Positions 42,349-50,963 of a stretch of DNA of 64,000 nucleotides are shown here, piece after piece (the stretch's first letter is position 1; each line of letters begins with the position of its first letter). Source of the DNA: CAXMST01 sp963790085 (GTDB lineage: Bacteria > Actinomycetota > Thermoleophilia > Solirubrobacterales > 70-9); NCBI GenBank assembly GCA_963790085.1, contig CAWBNH010000001.1:62001-126000 (forward strand), read 5' to 3'. The position numbers were made by a program, and so were the translations under genes. The notes beneath the pieces were generated by a model. That model was not told the DNA's origin and did no database searches. It saw only the letters and a program-made list of their open reading frames with translations.

Positions 42349-43326
42349 TCAGCCGGTCTCGCCGGCGCCGGCCAGCAGCACCTCGCGCATTCGCTCGTTG
42401 CTGAGCTCGGCGGGCTCGGTCTCATCGATGAACTGGGTCAGCGTGCGGGCGAAGCGCTCGGGCTCGGTCACGTGTGGGAAGTGGCCGGCGGCCTCGAACA
42501 GCTCGAGCCTGCTGCCCGGCATCTCCTCGTGCGCGCGCCGGCCGTGCCTGGCGGGGATGATCGGATCTCGGCCGCCCCAGAGCAGCATCGAGGGCAGCGT
42601 CTCGGTCAGATAGAGGCGATCGCGGGCCGAGACCCGCTGACCCCGATGGTCGATCACCGCCCGCATCGTGTGGATGAAGGCGTGCCGGGCCTCGGGGTCG
42701 GAGAGCGACGCGTAGCCGCGGGCGACCTCGGCCTTGTCAGCGCCGATCCCGAGGCCGAGCCCGTCGAGCAGCCGCCCGACGGTCCGCCCGACCTCGATCA
42801 CCGAGTTGTGGGCGATCATCGGGATCACGATCTCGGAGCCGGGCAGCGAGGCGGCGCGCAGGGCGATCGAGACCTCCTCTCCGAGGCCGCCGCTGCAGAC
42901 CAGCACCAGCCGCTCGCAGTGCTCGGGGAACTGATACGCCATCTGCATCGCGATCCCACCGCCGAGCGAGTGGCCGACGACGGTGGCGCGGAAATGCCCG
43001 AGCGCGCCCAGCAGGTCGCGGATGCCGGACGCGAAGGCGCCGAGCGAGTAGTCGCCGCGGGGCTTGGCGGAGAGGCCGTGCCCGAGTAGGTCCGGCGTGA
43101 TCACCGTGAAGCGATCGGCGAGCAGCGGCAGGACCGCGTCCCAGGTCTGCATGTTGCTGGTCACCCCGTGGACCAGGACGAGGACCGGGCCCTCGCCGAC
43201 CCGGCGGTAGGTGACCCGGTGGCCGTGAAGCCGGATCTCGGAGACCGGCACCTCCCCGAGCGGAGCCGGGCGGGCGGGACCGTCGCCGTCGACGGCGCCG
43301 GGCTCGCTGCTGACGATTGCATCCAT
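42349..43326 (-). CDS. Alpha/beta-fold hydrolase
   Basis: 325 residues from the ATG at 43326. Oxyanion region LVLVHGVTSNMQTWD, strand DLLGHGLSAKP, nucleophile elbow VVGHSLGGGIA (Ser124 in the longer numbering), acid in WGGRDPIIP and His in AAGHFPHVTEP: a complete catalytic triad. Typical of epoxide hydrolase, haloperoxidase or meta-cleavage hydrolase relatives; substrate not predictable. An ATG at 43338 exists but is inside the TATGCT -10 box, so the later ATG, seven bases after that box, is taken as a leaderless start. Confidence 0.85.
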   Translation of the reverse strand: MDAIVSSEPGAVDGDGPARPAPLGEVPVSEIRLHGHRVTYRRVGEGPVLVLVHGVTSNMQTWDAVLPLLADRFTVITPDLLGHGLSAKPRGDYSLGAFASGIRDLLGALGHFRATVVGHSLGGGIAMQMAYQFPEHCERLVLVCSGGLGEEVSIALRAASLPGSEIVIPMIAHNSVIEVGRTVGRLLDGLGLGIGADKAEVARGYASLSDPEARHAFIHTMRAVIDHRGQRVSARDRLYLTETLPSMLLWGGRDPIIPARHGRRAHEEMPGSRLELFEAAGHFPHVTEPERFARTLTQFIDETEPAELSNERMREVLLAGAGETG

Positions 43327-43332
43327 CGATGC

Positions 43333-43338
43333 AAGCAT
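43333..43338 (-). promoter_or_regulatory. -10 element of the alpha/beta hydrolase gene (leaderless)
   Basis: TATGCT ends seven bases before the ATG at 43326; a TGACGG hexamer lies 17 bases upstream as a possible -35. Confidence 0.5.
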
Positions 43339-43359
43339 AGGGACCGCGGCGGAGGCCCG

Positions 43360-44511
43360 TCAGGCGCCCGCCGGGCCCTCCGCCTCCGAGCGCTGGATTC
43401 CGGCGCGATCGGAGTCGGGCGGCCGCGCCCGGTAGAGCTCGGTCCGGCCCTCGATGCCCTTGAGCCGACGGGCGCCGGCGAACGACCACCTGAACCCGTC
43501 CCCCGCCGCGTCCTTGGCGGCACGGTCGCAGAGCACGCTCCCCGGCCGGGCGATCGCGCTCAGGCGGCTGGCGACGTTGACGGCGCGACCGTAGAGGTCG
43601 CCGGCCCGGGGCACCGCGATTCCCCTGGCGACGCCGACCCGGAGCTCGGGCAGATCGGCGGTCCCGGCGACCGCCTCCTGGAGCTCGAGCGCCGCAGTGA
43701 CGAGCGGCTCGGTCTCCCGTGAGGCGAGCATCGCGGCATCGCCGATCAGCTTGACCAGGCGCACCGGGGGCTCGGCGATCTCGGCCGCGAGCTCACCGAG
43801 GCGCTCGCCGACCGCCCCGTACTCATGTGGCTCGAGGCGCTCGCCGAGGCTCGTGAAGCCGACCAGGTCGGCGAATCCGACCGCGTACTGCCTCGCCCCG
43901 CGCACCTCGCCGGCCGCGATCTCGGCCGATCCGATCACCTCGCTGCGCAGCAGCTCGAGCTGGTGCAGCTGGAAGGCGCGGTCGAGGATCTCGTTCGCCA
44001 TCGGTGTCAGCACGCGGGCCGCCTGCGCGAAGCGGAGCGCGACGTCGCGCTCGCTGCCGCCGGCGCTGACGACAGCCTCGGCGACGAGCTGCGAGACCGA
44101 GCGGGCCACCTGCGACATCGCCAGGCCGATCACCCGGGCCGACTCCAGGATCCCGGCCTCGGGCAGTCCGACGTCGAGGAATCCGCGCACGAGCCGGGCG
44201 ACCTCGAGGTCGTGCTCGGTGAGCACCCGCTCCCGCGGCCCCGGGACCCTCACCCCGAGCGCCCGCTGGTAGCGCTCGAGCAGGGTCGGGTCCAGCCCCG
44301 AGCTCCGGCAGACCTCCTCCGGGGTGAACCGGGGTCCGGGCGGCGAGTAGACGCGCTCGACCGGCAACATCGCCAGCCTGTCCTCCGCGACGGCGGCCCT
44401 GAGCTCATCGATCGAGACACCCTCGGCGACGAGCTCCGTCAGTAGGTGCATGCGGGCCACACGCGCCTCCCCGTCGAGCCCCTCGAGCAGCCCCTCCGCT
44501 TCGAAGTCCAC
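43360..44511 (-). CDS. Class III adenylate cyclase with N-terminal regulatory domain
   Basis: 383 residues. The first 190 form a helical regulatory region (pattern of the Ad_cy_reg domain, with VERVYSPPGPRFTPEEV and a MerR-like LTEHDLEVARLV). The catalytic domain has the first metal Asp in VGFADLVGFTSL (Asp215), Lys254 and the second metal Asp258 in KLIGDAAM, substrate-selecting Asp305 in GDLYG and the transition-state pair Asn312/Arg316 in VNVASRL. All residues for ATP cyclisation are kept, so active cAMP synthesis is expected. Cytosolic. GTG start, 12 bases after the DUF3089 stop. Confidence 0.9.
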   Translation of the reverse strand: MDFEAEGLLEGLDGEARVARMHLLTELVAEGVSIDELRAAVAEDRLAMLPVERVYSPPGPRFTPEEVCRSSGLDPTLLERYQRALGVRVPGPRERVLTEHDLEVARLVRGFLDVGLPEAGILESARVIGLAMSQVARSVSQLVAEAVVSAGGSERDVALRFAQAARVLTPMANEILDRAFQLHQLELLRSEVIGSAEIAAGEVRGARQYAVGFADLVGFTSLGERLEPHEYGAVGERLGELAAEIAEPPVRLVKLIGDAAMLASRETEPLVTAALELQEAVAGTADLPELRVGVARGIAVPRAGDLYGRAVNVASRLSAIARPGSVLCDRAAKDAAGDGFRWSFAGARRLKGIEGRTELYRARPPDSDRAGIQRSEAEGPAGA

Positions 44512-44523
44512 GGGCAGCCTCGC

Positions 44524-45644
44524 CTAGCGGCGCGAGTTGACGTAGCGGCGTGACTTGTTGCCGACCAGCTTCGTCAGGTTGCCGAGTGCGATGTTGGCGT
44601 CGGCGAGGTGCAGGCCCCATTCCGGGGTCGGGATCGGGTTCAGCTCCGGCGCCCCGGGCCGCTGCTCGATCTGCAGCACATCGGCATCGTCGGCGGAGGA
44701 GCACCGGGCGGTGTAGGCGTCGCGGGATTCGTACCAGGGCGTCTCTGCAACGGGAGTCGGCAGGCCCAGCAGGCCCGTCCCGAGACCGATCGTCGTCCCC
44801 GGTGCGAACGGCTCGCTCGGGTAGACGCTGCGCAGCCTCCCTGAGCCGCCGCCGAGAGCGGCCGGGTTCGTGCAGAGCACCTCCTCCCCCGGCTTTGCGC
44901 TGCGGCCGAAGATCGCACCCGGCGGGACGGTGTCGTTGAAGGCCGAGAAGGCAACGACGCAACGTAGTTGCCGCGCCGAACGGCAGGCGCGGACCCGCTC
45001 GAAGCTCCCACCGCGATCGCGCCCCTCCTTGACGGTGACCCCACCGCCGAGCAGCAGCGCAGCGACGAGCCGGCGTCGCTGCGAGCGCCTCGGATCGATC
45101 TCCTCCGCGACCAGCCGCGAGAGCATGAAGGTCCCCTGTGAGTGGCCGATCAGCACCGTCCCGCGGCCCGGCGCTCGCTTCCTCCTGTAGGCCCGCCAGG
45201 CGCGGCGGACATCGCCGTAGGCGAGGTCGAACGCCTGCTCGTTGCCGAAGCCGCCGGCGGCGAGGCCCGCCAGCGTCACCTGGCGATAGACCGGCGCGTA
45301 GATGCGGCAGTGCTGGGAATAGCGGGCCGCCTGGTAGAGCGCGATCGAGCGCAGCTCGGGATCGCGGTCGAAGTTCGCATTGACGGTCGGCTGGTCGCTG
45401 ACGGTCGGGTAGATGTAGAAGCAGTCCACCTGCGGACCGGCGAGCGCCTTGGCGCGGTCGTCCCGACCGGCTCGCCGGTCGCTGAAAGCAGGGTCGTCCT
45501 CAGCCCCGTCCGGCAGGCGTCGTCCGCGAGACCCGGCTTGCAGAGCCACGTGGTGCCCGGCCTGCCCGCGGCGGCGGTCGCCGGCAACAGCGCGAGCGCC
45601 AGCAGGGCGGCGACCGCGATCGGGAGGCACCGGCGCAGGGGCAT
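44524..45644 (-). pseudogene. Secreted DUF3089 (lipase-like) protein, frameshifted
   Basis: Two minus-strand frames join into one DUF3089 protein. The first (ATG 45644) gives a signal peptide and TTWLCKPGLADDACRTGL, ending near SATGEPVG; the second continues with QVDCFYIYPTVSDQPT, the nucleophile VLIGHSQGTFM, and a normal C-terminus. Adding a single G to the GGG run at 45462-45464 restores EPVGDDRAKALAG and one open frame, so the break is a one-base deletion, either real or a sequencing error. The family is a predicted secreted serine esterase/lipase. A TAGCGT -10 box lies eight bases before the ATG. It probably shares a transcript with the cyclase downstream. Confidence 0.8.
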
Positions 45645-45723
45645 CGGCGGGGACGCTACCAGGGCTTTCCGGGCGCCGGGCCCGGTTCTGACTGAGTCCG
45701 CCTCGGCCCCACCCGGGCCACCG

Positions 45724-46935
45724 CTAGCGGCCGGCGAGCAGCCCGCGGATCGCCGCGTGCGTCCGCTCCGGCGCCTCGAGCTGGGGCACGTGGCCGCAGT
45801 CGAGCTCGAGATGGCGTCCAGTGGGCAGCGCCCGCTCGACATGCTTGCGAAAGCCGATCGGGACGAGCTGATCCCGGCGGCCCCAGACGAACAGCGTCTC
45901 CGGCTCCAGTCCCGCCATCCGGGTCCAGAGCCCCTCGTCTCCGTGCGGCTCGTCGAGGTAGATGTTGCGCGCTGACTCGTAGAACGCGACCCTGCCGCGG
46001 GGGGTGAGGTAGGAGCGCAGGAACTCGTCGACGCCGGCCGCCGACCAACCGTCGCGGCCACCGGGCACCAGGCTGCGAACGATCGGCTCGGTGATCACGC
46101 GCGGGGCCGGCTGGATCAGTCCCAGCTTCGGAAGCGGGCCCCGCAGGAGCCAGCGCCAGCGACGATCCCGAAGCCAGGCGAGCGCCGGTGCGAGCAGGGC
46201 CATCCGCCGGACCCGCTCGGGATAGAGCAGGCCGGCCTCGAGCGCCACCCGCCCGCCCATGCTGTTGCCGATCAGATCCGCGGACTCGATCCCGAGGCCG
46301 TCGAGCAGCGCGCTGACCGCGGCCGCGAAGTAGGGGGCGTCGTAGGACGCGTTGAGCGGCTTGTCGGACTCGCCGAAGCCCGGCAGGTCGATCGCGATCA
46401 CCCGCCGCTCGGGGGCAAGCGCGGCGACGGTCGGTAGAAACGAGGCCTTGGTCGCGCCGAGGCCGTGGATGCAGACCACCGGATCGCCCAAGCCGGCCGA
46501 GAGGGTCGAGAGCCTGCCGACCGGAGTCTCAACCGAGGTAAAGCGAAGGCCGCCCGGCTCGGCGCTTCCACTCGTCGCCGCGAGGAAGCCGACCCCGAGG
46601 TGGAGGCTGCGGCGGATCCGCAATCGGCCCGCCCGGAACGCCGCCATGCCGCCCCGCAGGTCATCGGCGATGCTCTGCCACGTGGCGGAGTCGGCGCTCA
46701 GCTGGGCATCGGGAGACGGGTCCCCGGCCGGCCGGAGATCGATCCCGCCCGGGGAGAGCACGGCATCCCAGTCCCGCTCATCCGCAACCAGGAGGCGGAC
46801 GCGAGCGGAGCCGCCGGGCACGTCGATCAGCTCGGGGTCGTAGCGTTCGATCAGGGTGACCAAGGCTGCCGGAGGCGCGTCGTGAACGCGACGGTGCAGC
46901 GGCCGTTCATCCGTCTGGGGGTCTGCCCCGGCCAT
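45724..46935 (-). CDS. SCP2-like domain fused to an alpha/beta hydrolase
   Basis: 403 residues. The first 115 resemble a sterol-carrier-type lipid-binding domain (VRLLVADERDWDAVL, DAQLSADSATWQSIADDLRGGMAAFRAGRLRI). From 145 on there is an alpha/beta hydrolase: VVCIHGLGATKASFLP, DLPGFGESDKPL, nucleophile DLIGNSMGGRVALEAG (Ser225), WGRRDQLVP acid and DCGHVPQLEAPE His. The fusion suggests hydrolysis of a lipid ester or thioester presented by the N-terminal domain. A TAGGCT box lies exactly six bases before the ATG; the promoter is divergent with that of the DegV gene. Confidence 0.75.
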   Translation of the reverse strand: MAGADPQTDERPLHRRVHDAPPAALVTLIERYDPELIDVPGGSARVRLLVADERDWDAVLSPGGIDLRPAGDPSPDAQLSADSATWQSIADDLRGGMAAFRAGRLRIRRSLHLGVGFLAATSGSAEPGGLRFTSVETPVGRLSTLSAGLGDPVVCIHGLGATKASFLPTVAALAPERRVIAIDLPGFGESDKPLNASYDAPYFAAAVSALLDGLGIESADLIGNSMGGRVALEAGLLYPERVRRMALLAPALAWLRDRRWRWLLRGPLPKLGLIQPAPRVITEPIVRSLVPGGRDGWSAAGVDEFLRSYLTPRGRVAFYESARNIYLDEPHGDEGLWTRMAGLEPETLFVWGRRDQLVPIGFRKHVERALPTGRHLELDCGHVPQLEAPERTHAAIRGLLAGR

Positions 46936-46941
46936 CGCAAG

Positions 46942-46947
46942 AGCCTA
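46942..46947 (-). promoter_or_regulatory. -10 element of the SCP2-hydrolase gene (leaderless)
   Basis: TAGGCT on the minus strand, six bases from the ATG at 46935. Confidence 0.55.
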
Positions 46948-46986
46948 GCCGTGCGCCCGCGCGCCGCTCTCCGTCGTGGTTCGGCA

Positions 46987-46992
46987 TAGTGT
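46987..46992 (+). promoter_or_regulatory. -10 element of the DegV-family gene (leaderless)
   Basis: TAGTGT is followed by seven bases and GTG at 47000, which decides the start of that gene. Confidence 0.5.
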
Positions 46993-46999
46993 CGGGATC

Positions 47000-47917
47000 G
47001 TGAGCCCGGACCCCGCTGGACCCGCCGACCCTGACCCGCAGGCCGCCGGACGAGAAGCGTGCCCCGTCACCGTCGTCACCGACAGCACCACGTACGTGCC
47101 TCGCGAGATGATCGAGCAACTCGGCGTCCGCGAGGTCAGCCTCTACGTTGGCTGGGAGGGCGAGATGAAGCGCGAGGACGAGTACACGGATCTGGGCGCC
47201 TTCTACGCGCGACTGCGGGACTCGGAGCGACTGCCGACGACCTCGCAGCCCTCGGTCGGTGACTTCGTCGAGTGCTACGAGCCGATCCTCGGCGCCGGGC
47301 ACGACATCGTCTCGATCCATATCGCGGGCGGGATCTCGGGCACCTGCGACAGCGCCAGGGAGGCCGCTCGCTCGCTGGCCGACGGCCCCCAGCCGGGCAG
47401 CATCGAGGTGATCGACGCGCAATCGGGAGCCGGCGGGCTCGGATCGGTGGTCGTCGCGGCCGCGGCCGTGGCCCAACGGGGAGCCCCGATCCACGAGGTG
47501 GTCGAGGCGGCCCGGCGGGCCCGCGAGACGCTCGACATCTGGTTCTGCCTCGACACGCTCGAGTATCTGCGGCGCGGCGGGCGGATCGGCGGCGCCCAGG
47601 CATTGCTCGGCTCGGCGCTGAAGATCAAGCCGATCCTCACCTTCGGGACCGAGATCGCGCCGGTCGGCCGGGTCCGCACCCACTCGAAGGCACTGCAGCG
47701 GATGGAGTCCTACCTGGTCGAGCTGCAGGAGCGGGGGTCGACCGATTGGATCGTCCAGCACGCGCAGTCGCCGGAGGACGCCGAGTGGCTGGTCGAGCGC
47801 GGCGGCGAGATCTTCGGCACGGCGCCCCTGTTCTGCACGCAGGTCGGGCCGGTGCTCGGCGCGCACCTCGGCTCCGGGATGCTGGTCGGGGGCATGACCC
47901 GCGACCCTGGGGAGTAG
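47000..47917 (+). CDS. DegV-family fatty-acid-binding protein (FakB-like)
   Basis: 305 residues. TVVTDSTTYVPREMIEQLGVREVSLYV, then TTSQPSVGDFVECYEP, ISGTCDSAREAA and LDTLEYLRRGGRIGGAQALLGSALKIKPIL, the DegV hallmarks that form the fatty-acid pocket. FakB-type proteins present exogenous fatty acids to the kinase FakA; no fakA is adjacent here, as is common in actinobacteria. Start set at GTG 47000 by the -10 box; a GTG at 46976 is in the same frame but would lie upstream of the transcript. Confidence 0.9.
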   Translation: MSPDPAGPADPDPQAAGREACPVTVVTDSTTYVPREMIEQLGVREVSLYVGWEGEMKREDEYTDLGAFYARLRDSERLPTTSQPSVGDFVECYEPILGAGHDIVSIHIAGGISGTCDSAREAARSLADGPQPGSIEVIDAQSGAGGLGSVVVAAAAVAQRGAPIHEVVEAARRARETLDIWFCLDTLEYLRRGGRIGGAQALLGSALKIKPILTFGTEIAPVGRVRTHSKALQRMESYLVELQERGSTDWIVQHAQSPEDAEWLVERGGEIFGTAPLFCTQVGPVLGAHLGSGMLVGGMTRDPGE

Positions 47918-47983
47918 CCCTCCGCACCCGTCCCCCTAGCCCTCGAGGCGAGAGCGTCAGCCGGGATGAGCTCAACTACGCCG

Positions 47984-47989
47984 TAGGGT
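47984..47989 (+). promoter_or_regulatory. -10 element of the acyltransferase-3 gene (leaderless)
   Basis: TAGGGT, six bases (GCGGGC) before the ATG at 47996; same hexamer and spacing as the GST gene promoter. Confidence 0.55.
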
Positions 47990-47995
47990 GCGGGC

Positions 47996-49288
47996 ATGGG
48001 TCAGACGGGCGTGGAAGCGAGTGATCGAGCGACCGACGCCCCCGGCCCGGGCGAGGGGAGCGCCCGCGGCGGCGGCACGCCCCGGGTCCCGGCGCTCGAC
48101 GGCTTTCGCGCCTACGCCCTGCTCGCGATCGTCCTGGTCCACCTGATCGGCGCCGCGGGCATCCTGCCGGAGCTGTCCGGCACGACTGGCGGGGTGGTGC
48201 TGTGGAGCGTCTTCGGCAACAGCATCGATGCCTTCTTCATGATCAGCGGCTTCGTCCTGTTCCTGCCGACGATCGCCCGGCGCGGGGAGTTCGGCAGCGC
48301 GGCACGGTTCTGGATCCTCCGCGGCGCCCGGCTTCTGCCCGCCTACTGGCTGGTGATGGCGGCCGCGCTGCTGGCCCTCGTGCTGTTCCCGCCCGAGATC
48401 GTGTACCCGGTCCCGCCGTTCGAGAGCGTCCTCGCCCACCTGACCGTCATGCAGTCGCCGGTTCGGATCTTCGACCCCGGGATATCGCCCGGCTTCGGGC
48501 TGGTCGGACCGGTCTGGATGGTCTCCGTCGTCGTCTGCTTCTACCTGTTGCTGCCGTTCGTGGCCGGGCCCTACTACCGCCACCCGCTGATCGGGCTCGC
48601 GGTGGCCGCTGCGATCACCGCCGGCTGGAAGGGCGCGGTCAGCCGGGTTCCCGAGGTGTTCGAAGCCGTCTCCAACGGCTCGGTCTCGGATCTCACGGTC
48701 CGTCTGATCGCGGTCGACCAGTTCCCCGGATGGGCCTTCTCGTTCGGGCTCGGGCTAACCGGCGCCTGGGCCTACGTCTGGCTCAGGGAGCGGTACGAGC
48801 CCGGGCAGCTGGCCCACGCGGCCCTGCGGCTCGCCCCGGTGATCCTGCTGCTCTACGCCTACGGCGCGTATCTCTACGGCAGCACCACGCTCGACTTCCC
48901 GGGGCGGATCGGTCCCGCCGCCCGCAGCGAGGTCCTCGACACGATGTTCGGATCGCTGTTCCGGGCCGCCGTGATCGGGATCGTCATCCTCGGGCCCCTT
49001 TGGATGCAGCGACCGTTCGTCAACCGGGTGACGAACCGCCTCGCCGAGCTCAGCTACGGCATCTACCTGATCCACATCCCGCTGGTGATCTACGCGGCCT
49101 CGCTGCTCGATCTGCCACGAGACGGCTCGCTCGGGGCGCTGGCGATCTGGATGGCCGTGATCGTCCCCCCCTCGCTCGTCTTCGCCGCCCTCTCCCGGCG
49201 GTATGTCGAGCAGCCGGTTCTCCGCTCGGTGAAGAGACGGCTCCGCTCCTCACCTCCGACCCGCGAAGCGCTACCGTCGCCGGGATGA
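47996..49288 (+). CDS. Acyltransferase-3 family integral membrane acyltransferase
   Basis: 430 residues with about ten helices. After a disordered Gly/Ala/Asp N-terminus comes VPALDGFRAYALLAIVLVHLIGAAG, the first helix with the catalytic-type His, then DAFFMISGFVLFLP and RFWILRGARLLPAYWL. These enzymes O-acylate surface polysaccharides, peptidoglycan or lipids using acyl-CoA. The C-terminal end is short and cytosolic, without an SGNH domain. Its TGA overlaps the ATG of the following GNAT gene (ATGA), so the two are translationally coupled. Confidence 0.88.
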   Translation: MGQTGVEASDRATDAPGPGEGSARGGGTPRVPALDGFRAYALLAIVLVHLIGAAGILPELSGTTGGVVLWSVFGNSIDAFFMISGFVLFLPTIARRGEFGSAARFWILRGARLLPAYWLVMAAALLALVLFPPEIVYPVPPFESVLAHLTVMQSPVRIFDPGISPGFGLVGPVWMVSVVVCFYLLLPFVAGPYYRHPLIGLAVAAAITAGWKGAVSRVPEVFEAVSNGSVSDLTVRLIAVDQFPGWAFSFGLGLTGAWAYVWLRERYEPGQLAHAALRLAPVILLLYAYGAYLYGSTTLDFPGRIGPAARSEVLDTMFGSLFRAAVIGIVILGPLWMQRPFVNRVTNRLAELSYGIYLIHIPLVIYAASLLDLPRDGSLGALAIWMAVIVPPSLVFAALSRRYVEQPVLRSVKRRLRSSPPTREALPSPG

Positions 49289-50070
49289 GGGACGAGTTGC
49301 GCCAGCGCGTGCTCGACGGGCTCGAGCTCGAGATCGAGCTGTTCGGCGGCTCCTCGAAGGAGGGCAGCGTCCTCAGGCCCCCCGGCGTGATCGCGGCGGT
49401 CTCCCCCAGCACCCCCGAACGTTCGCTGTTCAACTCGGTGTTCGCCGTCGACCCCCCGGCCCTCGCGGGCTCGATCGACTCGCTGGCCGCCACCTACGAG
49501 CGGGCCGGGGTCCGGGCCTGGACCGTCTGGGTCCCCGACGAGGACCGGGAGAGCGCCGCCCTGCTCGCCGATCGCGGCCACGCGCTCGATGGGGCACCGC
49601 GCTCGATGGGGCTGGAGCTCAGCGACCTACGCCCGGCCGAGCGGCCGCTGCCGCCGGGGGTGGAGCTCGTCGAGGGCGAGCTGGGGGCCGTCGCGCGGAT
49701 CAACGACCTCGCCTACGAGATCGAGACCGACGGCTGGGGAGCCGCGATCGAGCGAGCCCCGGAGCTGCCGATCCACAGCTACATGGCGGTGGTCGACGGC
49801 GCGCCCGTCTCCTGCGCGATGGTCCTCAGCGGTGGGGACGACGCCTGCGTGACCGCGGTCGCCACCCTCCCCGAGCACCGGGGCCGGGGGCTGGCCTCGG
49901 CGATCGTCGAGCGACTGCTCGCCGACGCCCGCGACCGCGGAATGCGGACCGGGACCCTGCAGGCGAGCAAGGCCGGGGCCCCGGTCTACGAGCGGCTCGG
50001 GTTCGCCGACGTCGGCTTCATCGAGATGTGGGAGCTGCGCGCCCCGGGCGAGCCCGGCGCGGCGGCTTGA
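49285..50070 (+). CDS. GNAT-family N-acetyltransferase
   Basis: 261 residues. The first 120 residues are an N-terminal extension with SLFNSVFAVDPPALAGSIDSL; the GNAT core follows, with SYMAVVDGAPVSCAMV, VTAVATLPEHRGRGLASAIVERLL (acetyl-CoA pyrophosphate loop R/Q-x-x-G-x-A) and ASKAGAPVYERLGFADVG. The acceptor is unknown. A TACCGT box lies seven bases before the ATG, so it may have its own leaderless transcript besides coupling to the acyltransferase gene. Confidence 0.85.
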   Translation: MRDELRQRVLDGLELEIELFGGSSKEGSVLRPPGVIAAVSPSTPERSLFNSVFAVDPPALAGSIDSLAATYERAGVRAWTVWVPDEDRESAALLADRGHALDGAPRSMGLELSDLRPAERPLPPGVELVEGELGAVARINDLAYEIETDGWGAAIERAPELPIHSYMAVVDGAPVSCAMVLSGGDDACVTAVATLPEHRGRGLASAIVERLLADARDRGMRTGTLQASKAGAPVYERLGFADVGFIEMWELRAPGEPGAAA

Positions 50071-50085
50071 TCCGCCCGCTGGCCG

Positions 50086-50499
50086 TCAGGAGGCGGCGCC
50101 CCCGGCTCCCTCGGCCGCGGGGGAGCGCTCGATCACCTCGAGCTGCTCGACCCGAAGCCGGCCGACCTCGAGCTCCTCGATTCGCAGCCGCTTGACGGCC
50201 CCGCGCCCGATCGCGAGCTTGCCGACCGCGAGCCTGCCGACCGCAAGCGCCCCGATCGCCGCCGCGCCCGTCGCAAGCGCCCCGATCGCCGTGGCCCTGA
50301 CGGCCAGCCCGCCGAGCGCGATCGGCTCCTGGCCTCCCCTCGCCCGCCGCCGGGCGCAGGCCCGGCAGCCGCAGCTGTGGCCGTGCCCTCGCTTCCGCGC
50401 CGCCATCGTCGAGCGGCGGCCGGCCTTCCCGCGCGCCCCGCAGCTTCGGCAGCGGCGTCCGGAGCCCTGGGCCGTGGCTCCCCGCTTCGGGCGTCTCAC
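50086..50499 (-). CDS. Zinc-ribbon-like protein with pentapeptide-type repeat tail
   Basis: 137 residues from a GTG that overlaps the 2TM gene's stop (GTGA). The N-terminal part has Cys pairs in RCRSCG and HGHSCGCRACARR, likely to bind zinc. The rest is a period-5 repeat with a small residue, Leu/Ala and Ile/Val: GALAT, GAAAI, GALAV, GRLAV, GKLAI, GRGAV, then KRLRI, EELEV, GRLRV, EQLEV. This resembles a beta-helix solenoid that grades from hydrophobic to charged. Function unknown; coupled to a small membrane protein. Confidence 0.6.
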   Translation of the reverse strand: MRRPKRGATAQGSGRRCRSCGARGKAGRRSTMAARKRGHGHSCGCRACARRRARGGQEPIALGGLAVRATAIGALATGAAAIGALAVGRLAVGKLAIGRGAVKRLRIEELEVGRLRVEQLEVIERSPAAEGAGGAAS

Positions 50500-50777
50500 G
50501 TCCGCTCCTTGAGTCGCGCGATCTCCGCCTGGACCTGCTGCTCGGTGATCGGAGAGGTCCCGTACGTGTCCCAGGCGTTGATCAGCAGGCCGACGCCCCA
50601 GCCGCCGGTCACGAACACGGGCCAGGGAAAGCCGAAGCCGTCGGCGATCCCGCCGACGGCCCAGATGCCCCACAGCAGGAGGTTGACGAGCAGGTAGACG
50701 ACCAGGTGGGAGCGGAAGTCGCGTCGCTTCTTGATCTGCTTGATCGCGGTCTCGCGAAGATCCTCGGCGGCCTCCAT
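50496..50777 (-). CDS. 2TM-domain membrane protein
   Basis: 93 residues. RETAIKQIKKRRDFRSHLVVYLLVNLLLWGIWAV is the usual start of a 2TM domain: an amphipathic Lys/Arg-rich segment, then helix 1; the second helix is FPWPVFVTGGWGVGLLINAW. The end is helical and charged (QVQAEIARLKER). In other bacteria the domain is often joined to regulators such as sensor kinases; here it is a stand-alone gene followed by the zinc/repeat protein. Start chosen at the ATG ahead of the basic segment. Confidence 0.78.
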   Translation of the reverse strand: MEAAEDLRETAIKQIKKRRDFRSHLVVYLLVNLLLWGIWAVGGIADGFGFPWPVFVTGGWGVGLLINAWDTYGTSPITEQQVQAEIARLKERT

Positions 50778-50963
50778 CGGGCCCTCACTTCCGTCTTGGG
50801 GAGGCAACCTTCGCCGACGAGGGCAAACGCAGCATCCGACCGATCTACGAACGCGAGTCCGCAGAAGCCCGCAGCCGGCTGATTGAGCCGGCGACTGACC
50901 TGCCGCCAAGCCCCACAGCCGTCGACGCCGAAACCCCTGGGCAGCCGGCGCGGCGCCCGGCGC

